From positions 2,728,001-2,792,000 of the forward strand of contig NZ_CP128187.1 of the NCBI RefSeq assembly GCF_035207705.1: a stretch of 64,000 bases of DNA, given 5' to 3'. Shown here one piece after another: positions 29,250-38,208 of this stretch (position 1 is its first letter; every line of letters begins with the position of its first letter). The notes beneath the pieces were generated by a model, which did no database searches, was not told the DNA's origin, and worked only from the letters and a program-made list of their open reading frames with translations. This DNA is from Maribacter sp. BPC-D8. GTDB lineage: Bacteria; Bacteroidota; Bacteroidia; Flavobacteriales; Flavobacteriaceae. The position numbers and the translations under genes are program-made.

Positions 29250-30203
29250 ATGCACAAGAAAATAACAAACACCACTTGGGGCATCTGCATAGTTATGCTT
29301 TTGTTCCTTTTAAAAACACAGGCGCAGCAAGACCCGCAGTATACACAGTATATGTATAACATGAATGTGGTCAACCCTGCTTACACAACCAATCAACCTG
29401 GCATGCTTAATTTTGGTACGCTATACAGAACCCAATGGGAAAATGCCGTGGGTGCACCAAAAACGCTGACCTTTTTCGCCCATACTCCGCTATCGGAAAA
29501 AATTGAAATGGGTGCCTCTATCATATCTGATGATATTGGCGATGGTTCGTTGAAAGAGAATAACATTTATGTCGATTTCGCTTATATACTTAAGCTAGAT
29601 GAACAAAGTAATTTGAGCTTAGGTCTAAAAGGAGGTGTCACCACGTTCGAGACCAACTTTAACGGATTCCGACTACCAGAAGTGCAAGATGACCCTGCTT
29701 TTAATGAGAATATGAATAACACCTTTCCGAATGTGGGTATTGGTGCATTTTATAATAGAGATAAGTTTTACGCAGGTTTGTCAATTCCGAATTTGTTGAC
29801 CTCTAAACATCTAGAAAATAGAGATGGTCTAAACCGTATTGGATCAGAAGCTATTCACCTTTTTGGTATGGCAGGTTATGTATTTGACATTAATCCGAAC
29901 CTGAAACTAAAGCCGTCTGTATTAACCAAAATGGTATCGGGCGCACCAATTACTGCAGATGTCTCTTTCAACGCCTTATTCAATAATCGCTTTGAAGGTG
30001 GTGTCTCGTACAGGTTAGATGACTCTGTCAATGCCATGTTCAATATTGCGGTTATACCTTCTGTACGAATAGGCTATGCTTACGATTACACCTTGTCTAA
30101 TTTAGGCGCATTCAATAATGGATCACATGAAATTTTCGTGCTGTTCGACCTAGACCTTTGGGGACTCAAAAAAGGCTATGATAAATCTCCTAGATTCTAC
30201 TAA
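29250..30203 (+). CDS. PorP/SprF family type IX secretion membrane protein
   Basis: The 317-residue protein has a signal peptide (LLFLLKTQAQ) followed by the family hallmark QDPQYTQYMYNMNVVNPAY. An outer-membrane beta barrel follows (LSLGLKGGVTTFETNF, FYAGLSIPNLL). SprF-like proteins are paired with individual type B T9SS substrates and help their surface attachment. It starts 3 bp after the adhesin stop and overlaps the upstream extension of the next gene. Confidence 0.93.
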   Translation: MHKKITNTTWGICIVMLLFLLKTQAQQDPQYTQYMYNMNVVNPAYTTNQPGMLNFGTLYRTQWENAVGAPKTLTFFAHTPLSEKIEMGASIISDDIGDGSLKENNIYVDFAYILKLDEQSNLSLGLKGGVTTFETNFNGFRLPEVQDDPAFNENMNNTFPNVGIGAFYNRDKFYAGLSIPNLLTSKHLENRDGLNRIGSEAIHLFGMAGYVFDINPNLKLKPSVLTKMVSGAPITADVSFNALFNNRFEGGVSYRLDDSVNAMFNIAVIPSVRIGYAYDYTLSNLGAFNNGSHEIFVLFDLDLWGLKKGYDKSPRFY

Positions 30204-30204
30204 A

Positions 30205-32376
30205 ATGAAAAACTTACATATATATCTCATCCTATTTTTAGGAATTTTTCAATCTTCCTGGTCACAAGATCTAAAACGTGCCAACGACCTTTTTGAAAAG
30301 AAATACTATGCAGATGCCATTGCCTTGTACGAAGCGGCATTACCGAGCAATAAAAGCAGCTTGGTCGTAAAGAACCTGGCAGATAGCTATTACCACACCT
30401 TTGATCTAAATGCTTCGGCACGTTGGTATCGCTATCTCATTTCTAATTATGGCGATACGGTAGATGAGCAGTATTATTTTAAGCTGAACCAGTCTTTAAA
30501 AGCCATTGGCGAATATGACGAAGCCGCACAGGTATTATTCGATTATTACACCAAAGAAGGCAATTCAGAACAATTGCAGCAACTAAAAGAAGAAAATATA
30601 TACCTAGAAAATGTAAAAGCAATCGGTAATCGTTTCGCAATTGCAAACAGTAACCTAAATACGACTACATCAGAATTTGGGGCAATGCAGGTAGGTGATG
30701 CCATTTGGTATACCGCAGCACATAAAAAATCAAGTTCGAAAACATACCGGTGGAACAATCAGCAGTATTTAGATATTTACACACACCCAATACATCAAGA
30801 ACAATTGGGCGATAGTATTAGTGTCAGCCTATCGAATGATATTAACACAAAATTGCACGAAGGCTCTTTTACAGTATCACCCGACGGAAACACCATGTAT
30901 TTTACACGTAACAACTATAACCATGGCAAACGCAAAACCGATGATCAAAAAGTTTCTAATTTAAAAATCTACAGTGCTAGTTTAATTGACGGCGAATGGA
31001 AGAATATTACAGAGCTTTCTTTTAACAGCGACGAGTATTCTAATGAGCACCCAGCCTTAAATGCAGATGGTACAAAATTATATTTTTCTTCGGATAGACC
31101 TGGCGGATTCGGTTCTTTCGACATCTATGAAACAAGCCTACAAGCCGACAATTCGTTTAGCACTCCCGTAAATTTAGGTAGTATAATTAATACGGATAAG
31201 AAGGAGCAATTCCCTTTTATAGGTTCGGATAATTCTCTATATTTTTCATCGAACGGACACCCTGGTTTCGGACTGCTAGATGTCTTTATTTCTAAAAATA
31301 AGAATGGAACATTTCAGCATCCGGATAATTTAGGGTTACCAGTAAACAGTGGTTATGATGATTTCTCGTATGTTTTAAATACTGAAAATGCATCGGGCTA
31401 TTTTGCATCGAACAGACCATCTGGTAAAGGAAGCGATGATATCTATAGTTTTAACGTAACCAAAGAGTTATCAATTGAAGATTGCGAACAGTTTATTACC
31501 GGTATTATTACAGATCGTACCACTACCCTACCATTAGTTAATGCAACAGTAACCCTACGTAATGCAGAAAACAAAGTGATAGCCACATGCATCACTAAAG
31601 AAAATGGCGCGTTTGATTTTGATATTATCTGTGAAGCATCCTACGAAGTAAAAGCAGAAAAAAATGGGTATGAAGGTAATGCCAAGAACATCCGCAGTAC
31701 AAAAGAAAGAAATGCCGAACATGATGCATCGATGCCTTTATATTCCATCCTAGAAAAACAAAAAACAGAAGCACTAGCATTACAAGAAAAACAAAAAGCT
31801 GAAAAACTACGCACCGAACAAATGGCTGCTAAAAAGTTAGAGGCAGATAAAAAAGCCTATCTAATAGCAGAAAAACAAGGTATTGAAGAAGCTGAACGTT
31901 TAACGAAACAGCGAATCGCCGAGAAAGCAAAAACCGAGAAGGCACTGGCAAAGAAAATAGCCGATGCCATAACAACAGAAGAAGCTTTAGTAAAAGAGAG
32001 CGACCGTACCGTTATACAGACCGAAGAAATACATTTCGATTATAGTTTATGGTATCTAAGAAGAGAGTCTCGCGAACGTTTACAGACCGTTATCGATATC
32101 ATGAAGAAAAACCCAGGTATGATTATAGAAATTGGCACTCATACAGATATTCGCGGCAATAAAAGCTATAACAAAGACCTATCGCAAAAACGTGCCGATT
32201 CTGCCAAAGATTTCTTGGTCAAAAACGGAATTGAATCTGGCAGAGTGGTTTCAAAAGGATACGGAGAATCAAAACCTATTGTAGTTTGTGCAACTGAAGA
32301 AGCTTGTTCTGAAGAAGATCATGAGTGGAACAGACGCTGCGAATTTGTAGTTGTAGGGTGGGATTATGTTAACTAA
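30205..32376 (+). CDS. OmpA-family protein with PD40 repeats and TPR start
   Basis: The ATG at 30205 gives a signal peptide (IFQSSWSQ) and a 723-residue protein; the ATG at 30178 only adds residues overlapping the previous gene. Domains: TPR-like helices (about 20-120), PD40/WD40-like beta-propeller repeats (DGTKLYFSSDRPGGFGSFDIYE near 295), and a carboxypeptidase-regulatory-like domain (TGIITDRTTTLPLVNATVTL). A Lys/Glu coiled coil follows. The C-terminal OmpA domain (IEIGTHTDIRGNKSYNKDLS) binds peptidoglycan. It completes the adhesin-SprF-OmpA triad. Confidence 0.92.
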   Translation: MKNLHIYLILFLGIFQSSWSQDLKRANDLFEKKYYADAIALYEAALPSNKSSLVVKNLADSYYHTFDLNASARWYRYLISNYGDTVDEQYYFKLNQSLKAIGEYDEAAQVLFDYYTKEGNSEQLQQLKEENIYLENVKAIGNRFAIANSNLNTTTSEFGAMQVGDAIWYTAAHKKSSSKTYRWNNQQYLDIYTHPIHQEQLGDSISVSLSNDINTKLHEGSFTVSPDGNTMYFTRNNYNHGKRKTDDQKVSNLKIYSASLIDGEWKNITELSFNSDEYSNEHPALNADGTKLYFSSDRPGGFGSFDIYETSLQADNSFSTPVNLGSIINTDKKEQFPFIGSDNSLYFSSNGHPGFGLLDVFISKNKNGTFQHPDNLGLPVNSGYDDFSYVLNTENASGYFASNRPSGKGSDDIYSFNVTKELSIEDCEQFITGIITDRTTTLPLVNATVTLRNAENKVIATCITKENGAFDFDIICEASYEVKAEKNGYEGNAKNIRSTKERNAEHDASMPLYSILEKQKTEALALQEKQKAEKLRTEQMAAKKLEADKKAYLIAEKQGIEEAERLTKQRIAEKAKTEKALAKKIADAITTEEALVKESDRTVIQTEEIHFDYSLWYLRRESRERLQTVIDIMKKNPGMIIEIGTHTDIRGNKSYNKDLSQKRADSAKDFLVKNGIESGRVVSKGYGESKPIVVCATEEACSEEDHEWNRRCEFVVVGWDYVN

Positions 32377-32457
32377 CCGAAAACAACATTTCTAGTCGAA
32401 CAACTATTATAAAATTGCGACAGATTCTAGTATCTTTAGTTCTTAAACTAAAGAATA

Positions 32458-32775
32458 ATGAACTATAACCTTTCTACAATTCCGTCAAAAGAGATTATGC
32501 CCGGTTTACATGGCAAATTGGTACATTCTGAAAACATGAGTATGGCATTTTGGGATGTAGAAAAAGGCGCCACAGTACCTGAACATGCTCACATGAACGA
32601 GCAGATCATGCATGTGATGGAGGGTGATTTTGAATTCACTTTAGATGGAACCACAAAGGTGTACCGCCAAGGTGACATCGTAGTAATTGCTCCACATTTA
32701 AAACATAGTGGTGTTGCCTTGACCCCTTGTAAGTTGTTAGATGTATTTAGCCCAACACGAGAAGAATACCGCTAG
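32458..32775 (+). CDS. Small cupin-domain protein
   Basis: The 105-residue single-domain cupin has motif 1 VPEHAHMNEQIMHVMEGDFEF (partly quoted), with metal ligands His/His/Glu, and motif 2 VVIAPHLKHSG with the fourth His. It is probably a metal-binding small-molecule enzyme or sensor. It lies 54 bp upstream of an SDR gene on the same strand, so the two may act on a shared substrate; the pathway is unknown. Confidence 0.85.
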   Translation: MNYNLSTIPSKEIMPGLHGKLVHSENMSMAFWDVEKGATVPEHAHMNEQIMHVMEGDFEFTLDGTTKVYRQGDIVVIAPHLKHSGVALTPCKLLDVFSPTREEYR

Positions 32776-32829
32776 CAGTTGGTTGTTAACCTCGGCTTCG
32801 CTCAGTTACCTAATCTAAAAATATAAGAA

Positions 32830-33615
32830 ATGAACATATCTCTAAAAAATAAGAAAGCATTAGTTGGTGGTAGTAGCGGTGGTATTGGTAAAGCAATAGC
32901 ACAGCAACTGGCTGAAAGCGGTGCAAGTGTAACTTTAATGTCGCACAGCGAAGAGAAATTGCACAACATCGTAAATGACTTACCTACAGACCAGGGACAA
33001 CAACATCAATACCTATCGGTAGATTTTAATAATTTTAATAACTACAAAAAGGTTATTACCAAATACTTTGAAAATAACAGTGTCGATATTCTTGTGAATA
33101 ATACCCAAGGTCCCGCCGCTGGTAATGCCCTAGAAAAACAAGTAAACGATTACCAACAAGCCTTTGATCTGCTATTTAAAACGGTGGTGTTCACTACAGA
33201 ATTGGCATTGACTTCTATGATGGCAAATAAATGGGGGCGCATTATTAATGTAGCTTCCGTTTCGGTTAAAGAGCCACTTTCGTATCTCGCATTATCTAAC
33301 TCAATAAGAGCTGCGGTAGTGACCTGGGCAAAATCGTTGGCAACAGATGTAGGCAAGCATAACATAACCGTTAATAGCGTTCTTACCGGATATTTCGATA
33401 CCGACCGCATTACGCAACTTAATGCCAAAAAAGCCGAACAATTAGGCATTGAAGCAAGTCAGGTCAGAAAAGAAATGGAATCGAGAGTGGCAATACAGCG
33501 TATCGGCAAACCAGAAGAATATGGTTATTTAGCAGCTTTCTTGGCATCTGACAATGCCGCTTATATTACGGGAACAAATATTCCTATTGATGGCGGGTTA
33601 TTGAAGTCGCTTTAG
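32830..33615 (+). CDS. SDR family oxidoreductase lacking the YxxxK lysine
   Basis: The 261-residue Rossmann protein has the nucleotide loop VGGSSGGIGKAIA near residue 12, NNTQGPAAGNA in place of NNAG near 95, and a C-terminal IDGGLLKSL. The catalytic Ser is present (NVASVSV), but the YxxxK motif reads YLALSNS, with Ser where Lys is expected. Either the enzyme uses an altered mechanism or it is a divergent subfamily. It is the last ordinary gene before the cassette array. Confidence 0.85.
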   Translation: MNISLKNKKALVGGSSGGIGKAIAQQLAESGASVTLMSHSEEKLHNIVNDLPTDQGQQHQYLSVDFNNFNNYKKVITKYFENNSVDILVNNTQGPAAGNALEKQVNDYQQAFDLLFKTVVFTTELALTSMMANKWGRIINVASVSVKEPLSYLALSNSIRAAVVTWAKSLATDVGKHNITVNSVLTGYFDTDRITQLNAKKAEQLGIEASQVRKEMESRVAIQRIGKPEEYGYLAAFLASDNAAYITGTNIPIDGGLLKSL

Positions 33616-33649
33616 TTATATTAATTGATACGTTAAGATCAAATTTAAA

Positions 33650-33693
33650 CGTTTACAAACGTATATTATGCGCATAATATGCGTTTGTAAACG
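33650..33693. repeat. 44-bp near-perfect palindrome at the left edge of the cassette array
   Basis: The two 22-nt halves, starting CGTTTACAAACGTATATTATGC, pair at 21 of 22 positions. It follows the SDR stop by 34 bp and precedes the first cassette by 90 bp. No T-run follows. It could be a terminator or cruciform, a regulator site, or part of the array boundary. Confidence 0.8.
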
Positions 33694-33754
33694 GATAAAA
33701 TATTGTATTCATTGACATTCTACAAGATATTATTAAATTACAGGTAAATAAGAA

Positions 33755-33789
33755 ATATGTGCAATTGTGCACATATACAATTGTTGTAC
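33755..33789 (+). repeat. Short hairpin plus R' box at the first cassette boundary (attI-like or minimal site)
   Basis: A 9-bp perfect stem ATATGTGCA / TGCACATAT with loop ATTG (33755-33776) is followed by ACAATT and then GTTGTAC (33783-33789), the R' box of cassette 1. The spacing from stem to GTT resembles the L'-R' end of the full sites, but no clear R'' or long middle is present. It may be the insertion-side (attI-like) boundary or an eroded site. This reading is inference. Confidence 0.5.
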
Positions 33790-33802
33790 ACCATTTAGGA
33801 AA

Positions 33803-34807
33803 ATGTCAAAAAAAGTCAACTTAATAGTATTATTAATCTTAGTTTTTTATTCCTTTTTTGGAAATGCACAAACATGGGAAATTAAAGATACCATAATAGA
33901 CTCTGAACAATTCTATATATACCCTACTAAAAAAAAAGAATGCTGTTGGGAAAGTGTTGATACTTGGATGGTTAATGGAAAATATAGGACAAAGCTTCCA
34001 AAAGATGGAAATTGGATTCAACTCTTTGAAAAAAATGAAACCCGAATCGCTAAAAAATATCAAATAAAGAATGGAGTCTTAAATGGGTATTGGCTTGAAT
34101 TTTATTTAAATGAACAGACGGAACTTTCAGGAGAGTATTGTAATGAAATAAAGTGCGGAAAATGGACTCAATATTATAATAATGGACAAACCAAGGACAT
34201 TACCTCTTATGCAAAAGGAGAACCTTTAGGTGAATCAATAAGTTATTTTGAAAATGGAAACAAAGAACGTAAAGGAGCTTATGATGGTTATGACAAAAAT
34301 GGTTTATGGCAATATTTTCATAAAAATGGGCAATTAAAATTTAAACAGAACTACATTAATGGAACTGTAACAGATGACTCAATTGTTAGTTATGACTCAA
34401 TCGGACAAGTTCATTTTAAAGGAGGTCTTAAAAACGGTATACCTAATAGAGAATGGATTACATATTATCCGAATAGAAATATTGAATCTTTAGGTTCTTT
34501 TACAATTAAAGAAGTAAATGTTTGTTCAGGAGGAATCGCAAATATTGCTTATAAAGATTTGAAAATTGGAAAATGGAAATACTTCTATAATTCAGGAAAA
34601 TTATTTGCAGAAGTTGAGTACCGATTAGTTTATAAAAGAAGCAAAAAACAATCAAGAGTTCTTGACAAACAAACTATTTACTCAAAAATATACTTTGAAA
34701 AATATTACTCTGAACGAGGTGAAAGAATAAAAAAGAAAAAAATAAAAGAGAAATACCCAATTTTAAACGAGAAAGTAAAAACGGTGTACAACAATGGCTA
34801 TAATTAA
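33803..34807 (+). CDS. Cassette 1: YwqK/MORN-like repeat protein with signal peptide
   Basis: The ATG at 33803 gives a 334-residue protein with a signal peptide (LVFYSFFGNAQ). The body has repeated MORN-like units (YYNNGQTKDITSYAKGEPLG, YFHKNGQLKFKQNYINGT), the pattern of YwqK-family proteins often labelled antitoxins without proof. The last seven codons (VYNNGYN and stop) lie inside the following attC-like site, so the gene end is built from recombination-site DNA. The start is 20 nt after R'. Confidence 0.8.
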   Translation: MSKKVNLIVLLILVFYSFFGNAQTWEIKDTIIDSEQFYIYPTKKKECCWESVDTWMVNGKYRTKLPKDGNWIQLFEKNETRIAKKYQIKNGVLNGYWLEFYLNEQTELSGEYCNEIKCGKWTQYYNNGQTKDITSYAKGEPLGESISYFENGNKERKGAYDGYDKNGLWQYFHKNGQLKFKQNYINGTVTDDSIVSYDSIGQVHFKGGLKNGIPNREWITYYPNRNIESLGSFTIKEVNVCSGGIANIAYKDLKIGKWKYFYNSGKLFAEVEYRLVYKRSKKQSRVLDKQTIYSKIYFEKYYSERGERIKKKKIKEKYPILNEKVKTVYNNGYN

Positions 34808-34980
34808 TACGGACTTCGGTCTTTACACTAAGGTCTATGTATCTTTATAATGTCGCAAAATCTTTGGGATTTTGCTTCGTGCAAGAAAAAAACAAAACAA
34901 AACCCAAAGCTTTTGCTTAGCGCGAGACAGGAAATCCGCTGGATTTCCGCCCCGCACTAATCATAGCCGAAACGTTACCA
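34786..34980 (+). repeat. attC-like site A
   Basis: R'' GTACAAC (34786-34792) and R' GTTACCA (34974-34980) bound a 195-bp site. Inner arms GGCTATAATTAATACGG (34796-34812) and CCGCACTAATCATAGCC (34952-34968) pair with three mismatches, all A/C on top and G/T on the bottom strand. Two further hairpins lie inside (AAATC..GATTT and GGAAATCC-GCT-GGATTTCC). R'' extended (GGTGTACAAC) is the exact reverse complement of the start of cassette 1 at 33783. Confidence 0.85.
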
Positions 34981-35200
34981 AAAATACTAAACAACTATTT
35001 TAGAAACTTCGAAATTCCGCACATTGAATTAACTATCCGAGGTTAAACCGATTGGAATTGAATTTATTAAATACCAAAGATTGCGAATGGACTTCCTACT
35101 CAAACTTAATCTGAACGAAGATGGACCTGAGCTAGTTTGCGCAGATGGACTTCACTCGTATGGAATCAAAAAGACTTAATAATTTATATTTGAAAATTTT
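34981..35200. other. Leader of cassette 2 with a probable gene remnant
   Basis: Between the R' of site A and the small membrane-protein start there is no intact gene. An in-frame remnant reads KILNNYFRNFEIPHIELTIRG then stop (about 34983-35047). Duplicated phrases ATGGACTTC (about 35086 and 35147) follow. A similar phrase, GCAAATGGACTTCACTTGGA, precedes the paralogous gene at 43732. This suggests a larger ancestral cassette gene lost here. Confidence 0.5.
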
Positions 35201-35380
35201 ATGATTATACCAGTTTTTTCCTTAATCGCACTCACGATAATTGCATTAATTATTTTTGTAGTTAAAAAAAAGGATAGAAAGACTAAAACAATTATTGTCA
35301 GTATAATTCTAGGAATCTTACTATTGTTAGGTTTGTTTATCATGTACGTCTTGATTCAGTTCGGCAGAGGTTGGGGCTAA
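35201..35380 (+). CDS. Cassette 2: small two-helix membrane protein
   Basis: This 59-residue ORF starts MIIPVFSLIALTIIALIIFV, has a basic turn KKKDRKTK and a second hydrophobic helix, and ends QFGRGWG. The architecture and the C-terminal QF-x2-GW ending match the 63-residue protein at 43732-43923, so the two are likely homologues in separate cassettes. It is an inner-membrane hairpin protein with both termini on the same side. Function unknown. Confidence 0.7.
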   Translation: MIIPVFSLIALTIIALIIFVVKKKDRKTKTIIVSIILGILLLLGLFIMYVLIQFGRGWG

Positions 35381-35412
35381 TTAAGTAATATAAGTGTTGG
35401 AAAAAGTACTTT

Positions 35413-35606
35413 TGGTAACAATGGCTATACTTAATACGGGCTTAGGTTTTAAAGCCAAGTTCTGTGTATATTTATGATGTCGCTAAATCTTTGGGATTTA
35501 GCTTTGGACAAAAAAAGAAAAAGCGAAACCCAAAGCTTTAGCTTAGCGCGAGACAGGAAATCCGATGGATTTCCGCCCCGCACTAATCATAGCCTTAACG
35601 TTAGCT
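35413..35606 (+). repeat. attC-like site B
   Basis: R'' TGGTAAC (35413-35419), R' GTTAGCT (35600-35606), 194 bp. Arms GGCTATACTTAATACGG (35423-35439) and CCGCACTAATCATAGCC (35578-35594); three of four mismatches become G/T on the bottom strand. Extended R'' AGTACTTTTGGTAAC matches 14 of 15 complementary bases at the start of cassette 2 (34974-34988). Internal sequence is close to site A. Confidence 0.85.
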
Positions 35607-35629
35607 GTAATTTAAAAAAAACTCATATA

Positions 35630-36625
35630 ATGAAAAATAACATTTTATTTCTATTTCTATTAATTACGATAATCAGTTGTAAGGAAAAAAACGCAAAATC
35701 ATCAACTAATGAATCAATTCCTAAAGAAACAACTAACGAAAAAATTTACAATGGAACAGGAAACGTAACCCAAGGATTAGCGGAAACACAAATTAAAAGT
35801 CTTATTTCTTGTAATCAAGGAGGTAGCAGAATTTCAGGAGTTGGAGAAATAAAAGATGATTTAGGAAATAGTTGGACAGTTCCCGGAATTAATCATTTCA
35901 ACGAATCGACCAAAGCTTCTGATTTATATAATGAATGTAACTCTATAACACCAAATAATCTTTCAGAAATAGATATGAATTCCGTTCCTGTCTTTGAGAT
36001 AGATTCGGACGGAGAAATCATTACAGGCTATCTTTTTGCGGATAATTATTTTGAACTTTACATTAACGGAAAATTAATAGCAGTTGACCCAGTACCTTTT
36101 ACACCATTTAATTCAAACATTGTAAAATTCAAAGTAAAAAAACCTTATACAATTGCAGTAAAACTAATAGATTGGGAAGAACATTTAGGTTTAGGTTCAG
36201 AAAATAATAGAGGAAAAGATTTTCATCCTGGAGATGGAGGTTTTATAGCCAGCTTTAGTGATGGGACTATTACAAATAGCAAATGGAAAGCACAAACTTT
36301 TTATACTGCACCTATTAGTGATTTAAGTTGTTTAAGTGAAATTGGAGAAAAAAGAATCTCTTCAAATTGCAGTACAGATGGAGTTGATAATGGAACAGCA
36401 TTTTACGGTATTCATTGGAAAATTCCAGAAAATAGTTTTGACGTTACTTTCAATGACAGCCAATGGCCAAATGCGACCACATATACTGAAGATGAAATAG
36501 GAGTAAATAATAAAAAAGCATATATGAACTTCATAGAAAAATTTAGTGGAAAAGGTGCTGAATTTATTTGGTCTACTAATGTCGTTTTGGATAATGAAGT
36601 CATTGTTCGTTACAAAGTGGAATAA
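35630..36625 (+). CDS. Cassette 3: lipoprotein of unknown function
   Basis: The ATG at 35630, 30 nt after R', gives a lipoprotein signal (LFLLITIISC) and a 331-residue protein; any longer reading would run through site B. The middle contains NYFELYINGKLIAVDPVPFT and HPGDGGFIASFSDGT, resembling a conserved beta-sandwich domain in uncharacterised bacterial proteins. I do not recognise a named family. The stop lies 7 nt before R'' of site C. Confidence 0.75.
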   Translation: MKNNILFLFLLITIISCKEKNAKSSTNESIPKETTNEKIYNGTGNVTQGLAETQIKSLISCNQGGSRISGVGEIKDDLGNSWTVPGINHFNESTKASDLYNECNSITPNNLSEIDMNSVPVFEIDSDGEIITGYLFADNYFELYINGKLIAVDPVPFTPFNSNIVKFKVKKPYTIAVKLIDWEEHLGLGSENNRGKDFHPGDGGFIASFSDGTITNSKWKAQTFYTAPISDLSCLSEIGEKRISSNCSTDGVDNGTAFYGIHWKIPENSFDVTFNDSQWPNATTYTEDEIGVNNKKAYMNFIEKFSGKGAEFIWSTNVVLDNEVIVRYKVE

Positions 36626-36632
36626 AAACTAC

Positions 36633-36765
36633 AGCTAACACAGTATAAAAATAATTGCGATTTAGTGCTTAATCAAAAGATGGTTTCGTGTTTGTAACGT
36701 CTGATTTTCCTTCGGAAAATCCTCGCATACAAACCCGCAACTATTCTTATACATAAACGTTAGCT
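36633..36765 (+). repeat. attC-like site C (133-bp class)
   Basis: R'' AGCTAAC (36633-36639), R' GTTAGCT (36759-36765). Arms GTATAAAAATAATTGCG (36643-36659) and CGCAACTATTCTTATAC (36736-36752) differ at two pairs, both G/T on the bottom strand. An internal hairpin GATTTTCC-TTC-GGAAAATC is perfect. Extended R'' TACAGCTAAC is the exact complement of the start of cassette 3 (35600-35609). Confidence 0.85.
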
Positions 36766-36781
36766 GTTATTATAAAAAACT

Positions 36782-37675
36782 ATGAACTTCGAAGAAACTC
36801 TTGAATCAATCAATAAATGTTTTGCAACAGATGTTGAAAAGAACTTACCAACAATTAAAGACTTTAGCGCTGAAATAATTGAGGGTTTTGACAATGGAAA
36901 TTTCGAAGAACTAGAAAATTTCTCTGAGAATACAACTGACGTTTACAAAAAATCAGTTTCAAAACGAATTCTAGCTATAAAATCTATTCAAGAAGCAAGA
37001 GATTCTGGTATTGAATTAAATATCAATAAAGTTTGGAAATGGATTTACCAATCGTTAGAAGTTATTCCTATCATTGCAACAATATCTTCAATAGGCTCTC
37101 AAGGGTTTTTATCAATTCCACTTTACAAATATGAAAAGGAAATGGACAAGTTTGATTTCATCAGACTACATATTTGGGATAACAGCCTAGACCAATATTT
37201 TGATAAAAAAAAGAGCGAGACCTTTTCCATTCATACTCATTCATTTTTAGCCCAAAGTTGGGTTCTAGTTGGTAAAATTGTGAATAATAGGTATCGAGTA
37301 AAAGAAAATAGCAAAAAAGCAAATGCATCACTTTTCACAATAGAATATAATAAAACCCTGAATCAAATAAATCAACATACTAGTGTTGCAAAAAATACAG
37401 GTAAAAATGTTAATGTGGAACAAATCTCAAATGAAGTTTATTTGCCATATAGCACTTATAAAATTAAAAAAGAAAATTACCATCAATCCATAAGTTTAGG
37501 GAATAACGGCTTATCCTCTACTATCTTTTCATTCACTTCTAAAGGAGGAATTGCTGAAAATTCATTCGTAGTTGGACCAATGGACATACAAGAATCAAAA
37601 ATCAATAGAAAAATGCATATCGATGCTACCTATTTAATCAATCAACTAAATTCAATAGTTAAAGATTATGAATGA
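36782..37675 (+). CDS. Cassette 4, gene 1: cupin-like protein of unknown function
   Basis: The 297-residue cytosolic protein has an N-terminal helical region (NLPTIKDFSAEIIEGF). A cupin-like core follows: FIRLHIWDNSLDQYF, then FSIHTHSFLAQSWVLVGKI with two possible metal His, then strands such as VYLPYSTYKIKKENYHQS with a third His. The arrangement resembles metal-binding cupins without a known substrate. Its stop overlaps the downstream SLATT-like gene by 8 bp, indicating a functional pair. Confidence 0.6.
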   Translation: MNFEETLESINKCFATDVEKNLPTIKDFSAEIIEGFDNGNFEELENFSENTTDVYKKSVSKRILAIKSIQEARDSGIELNINKVWKWIYQSLEVIPIIATISSIGSQGFLSIPLYKYEKEMDKFDFIRLHIWDNSLDQYFDKKKSETFSIHTHSFLAQSWVLVGKIVNNRYRVKENSKKANASLFTIEYNKTLNQINQHTSVAKNTGKNVNVEQISNEVYLPYSTYKIKKENYHQSISLGNNGLSSTIFSFTSKGGIAENSFVVGPMDIQESKINRKMHIDATYLINQLNSIVKDYE

Positions 37676-38204
37676 ATCTCAAAAAAAAATGCTTTTAGAT
37701 TGGATGCGAAAAGTCCATCAGTTGGAATATGCGCATAGATTTGAATCTATAAAATGGGTTAAAGTCCATCGTTGGATTGGATATGGAGCTTTTGTTTTAT
37801 CAATAATAATTGCATTTAGTTTTAGATTTCCAGAGGTTGACATCAAAACCTTTGATAATTTGCCATTTTTTTTAAAACAAAACTTCTTTGTTGCATTTGC
37901 TTCAACAGTAGTTGCACTACTGACAGGATTTCAAACATTTCTAAAACCAAACGAAAAAGCGGAACAACATAAAAACACGGGTAGTAATTACGAAAAAATA
38001 AGACATCGAATTGAATTTATATTAACTACGAAGTTTACCGAATCTGAAAGAAAAAATCGAATTGATTTGGTAAAAGACGAATGGGAGAATCTAGACGCAA
38101 TTAATGTATCAAACAAAAACTTTCAAAAAGGTAAGAATAAGGTTAAAACTTTTGGAAAATATCCTGAAGAACTCGCTTTTTTAGAAGACGTTGAAAAAGA
38201 ATAA
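37668..38204 (+). CDS. Cassette 4, gene 2: SLATT-like two-helix membrane effector
   Basis: The 178-residue protein has two transmembrane helices (WIGYGAFVLSIIIAFSF and FFVAFASTVVALLTGFQTFL) flanked by helices with EYAHRFESIKWVKVHRW and KAEQHKNTGSNYEKIRHRIEF. This matches the SLATT layout: 2TM core with conserved His/Tyr/Arg after helix 2. SLATT proteins are predicted pore-forming effectors in cyclic-nucleotide and related bacterial defence systems. Pairing with an unknown cupin-like partner in one cassette suggests a two-gene conflict module. Family call is by motif only. Confidence 0.6.
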   Translation: MNESQKKMLLDWMRKVHQLEYAHRFESIKWVKVHRWIGYGAFVLSIIIAFSFRFPEVDIKTFDNLPFFLKQNFFVAFASTVVALLTGFQTFLKPNEKAEQHKNTGSNYEKIRHRIEFILTTKFTESERKNRIDLVKDEWENLDAINVSNKNFQKGKNKVKTFGKYPEELAFLEDVEKE

Positions 38205-38208
38205 CAAC

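Noticed and set aside
35474..35629. Extended N-terminus for the lipoprotein of cassette 3
   Set aside because: It would translate the middle and right end of site B; the ATG at 35630 gives a proper lipoprotein signal.
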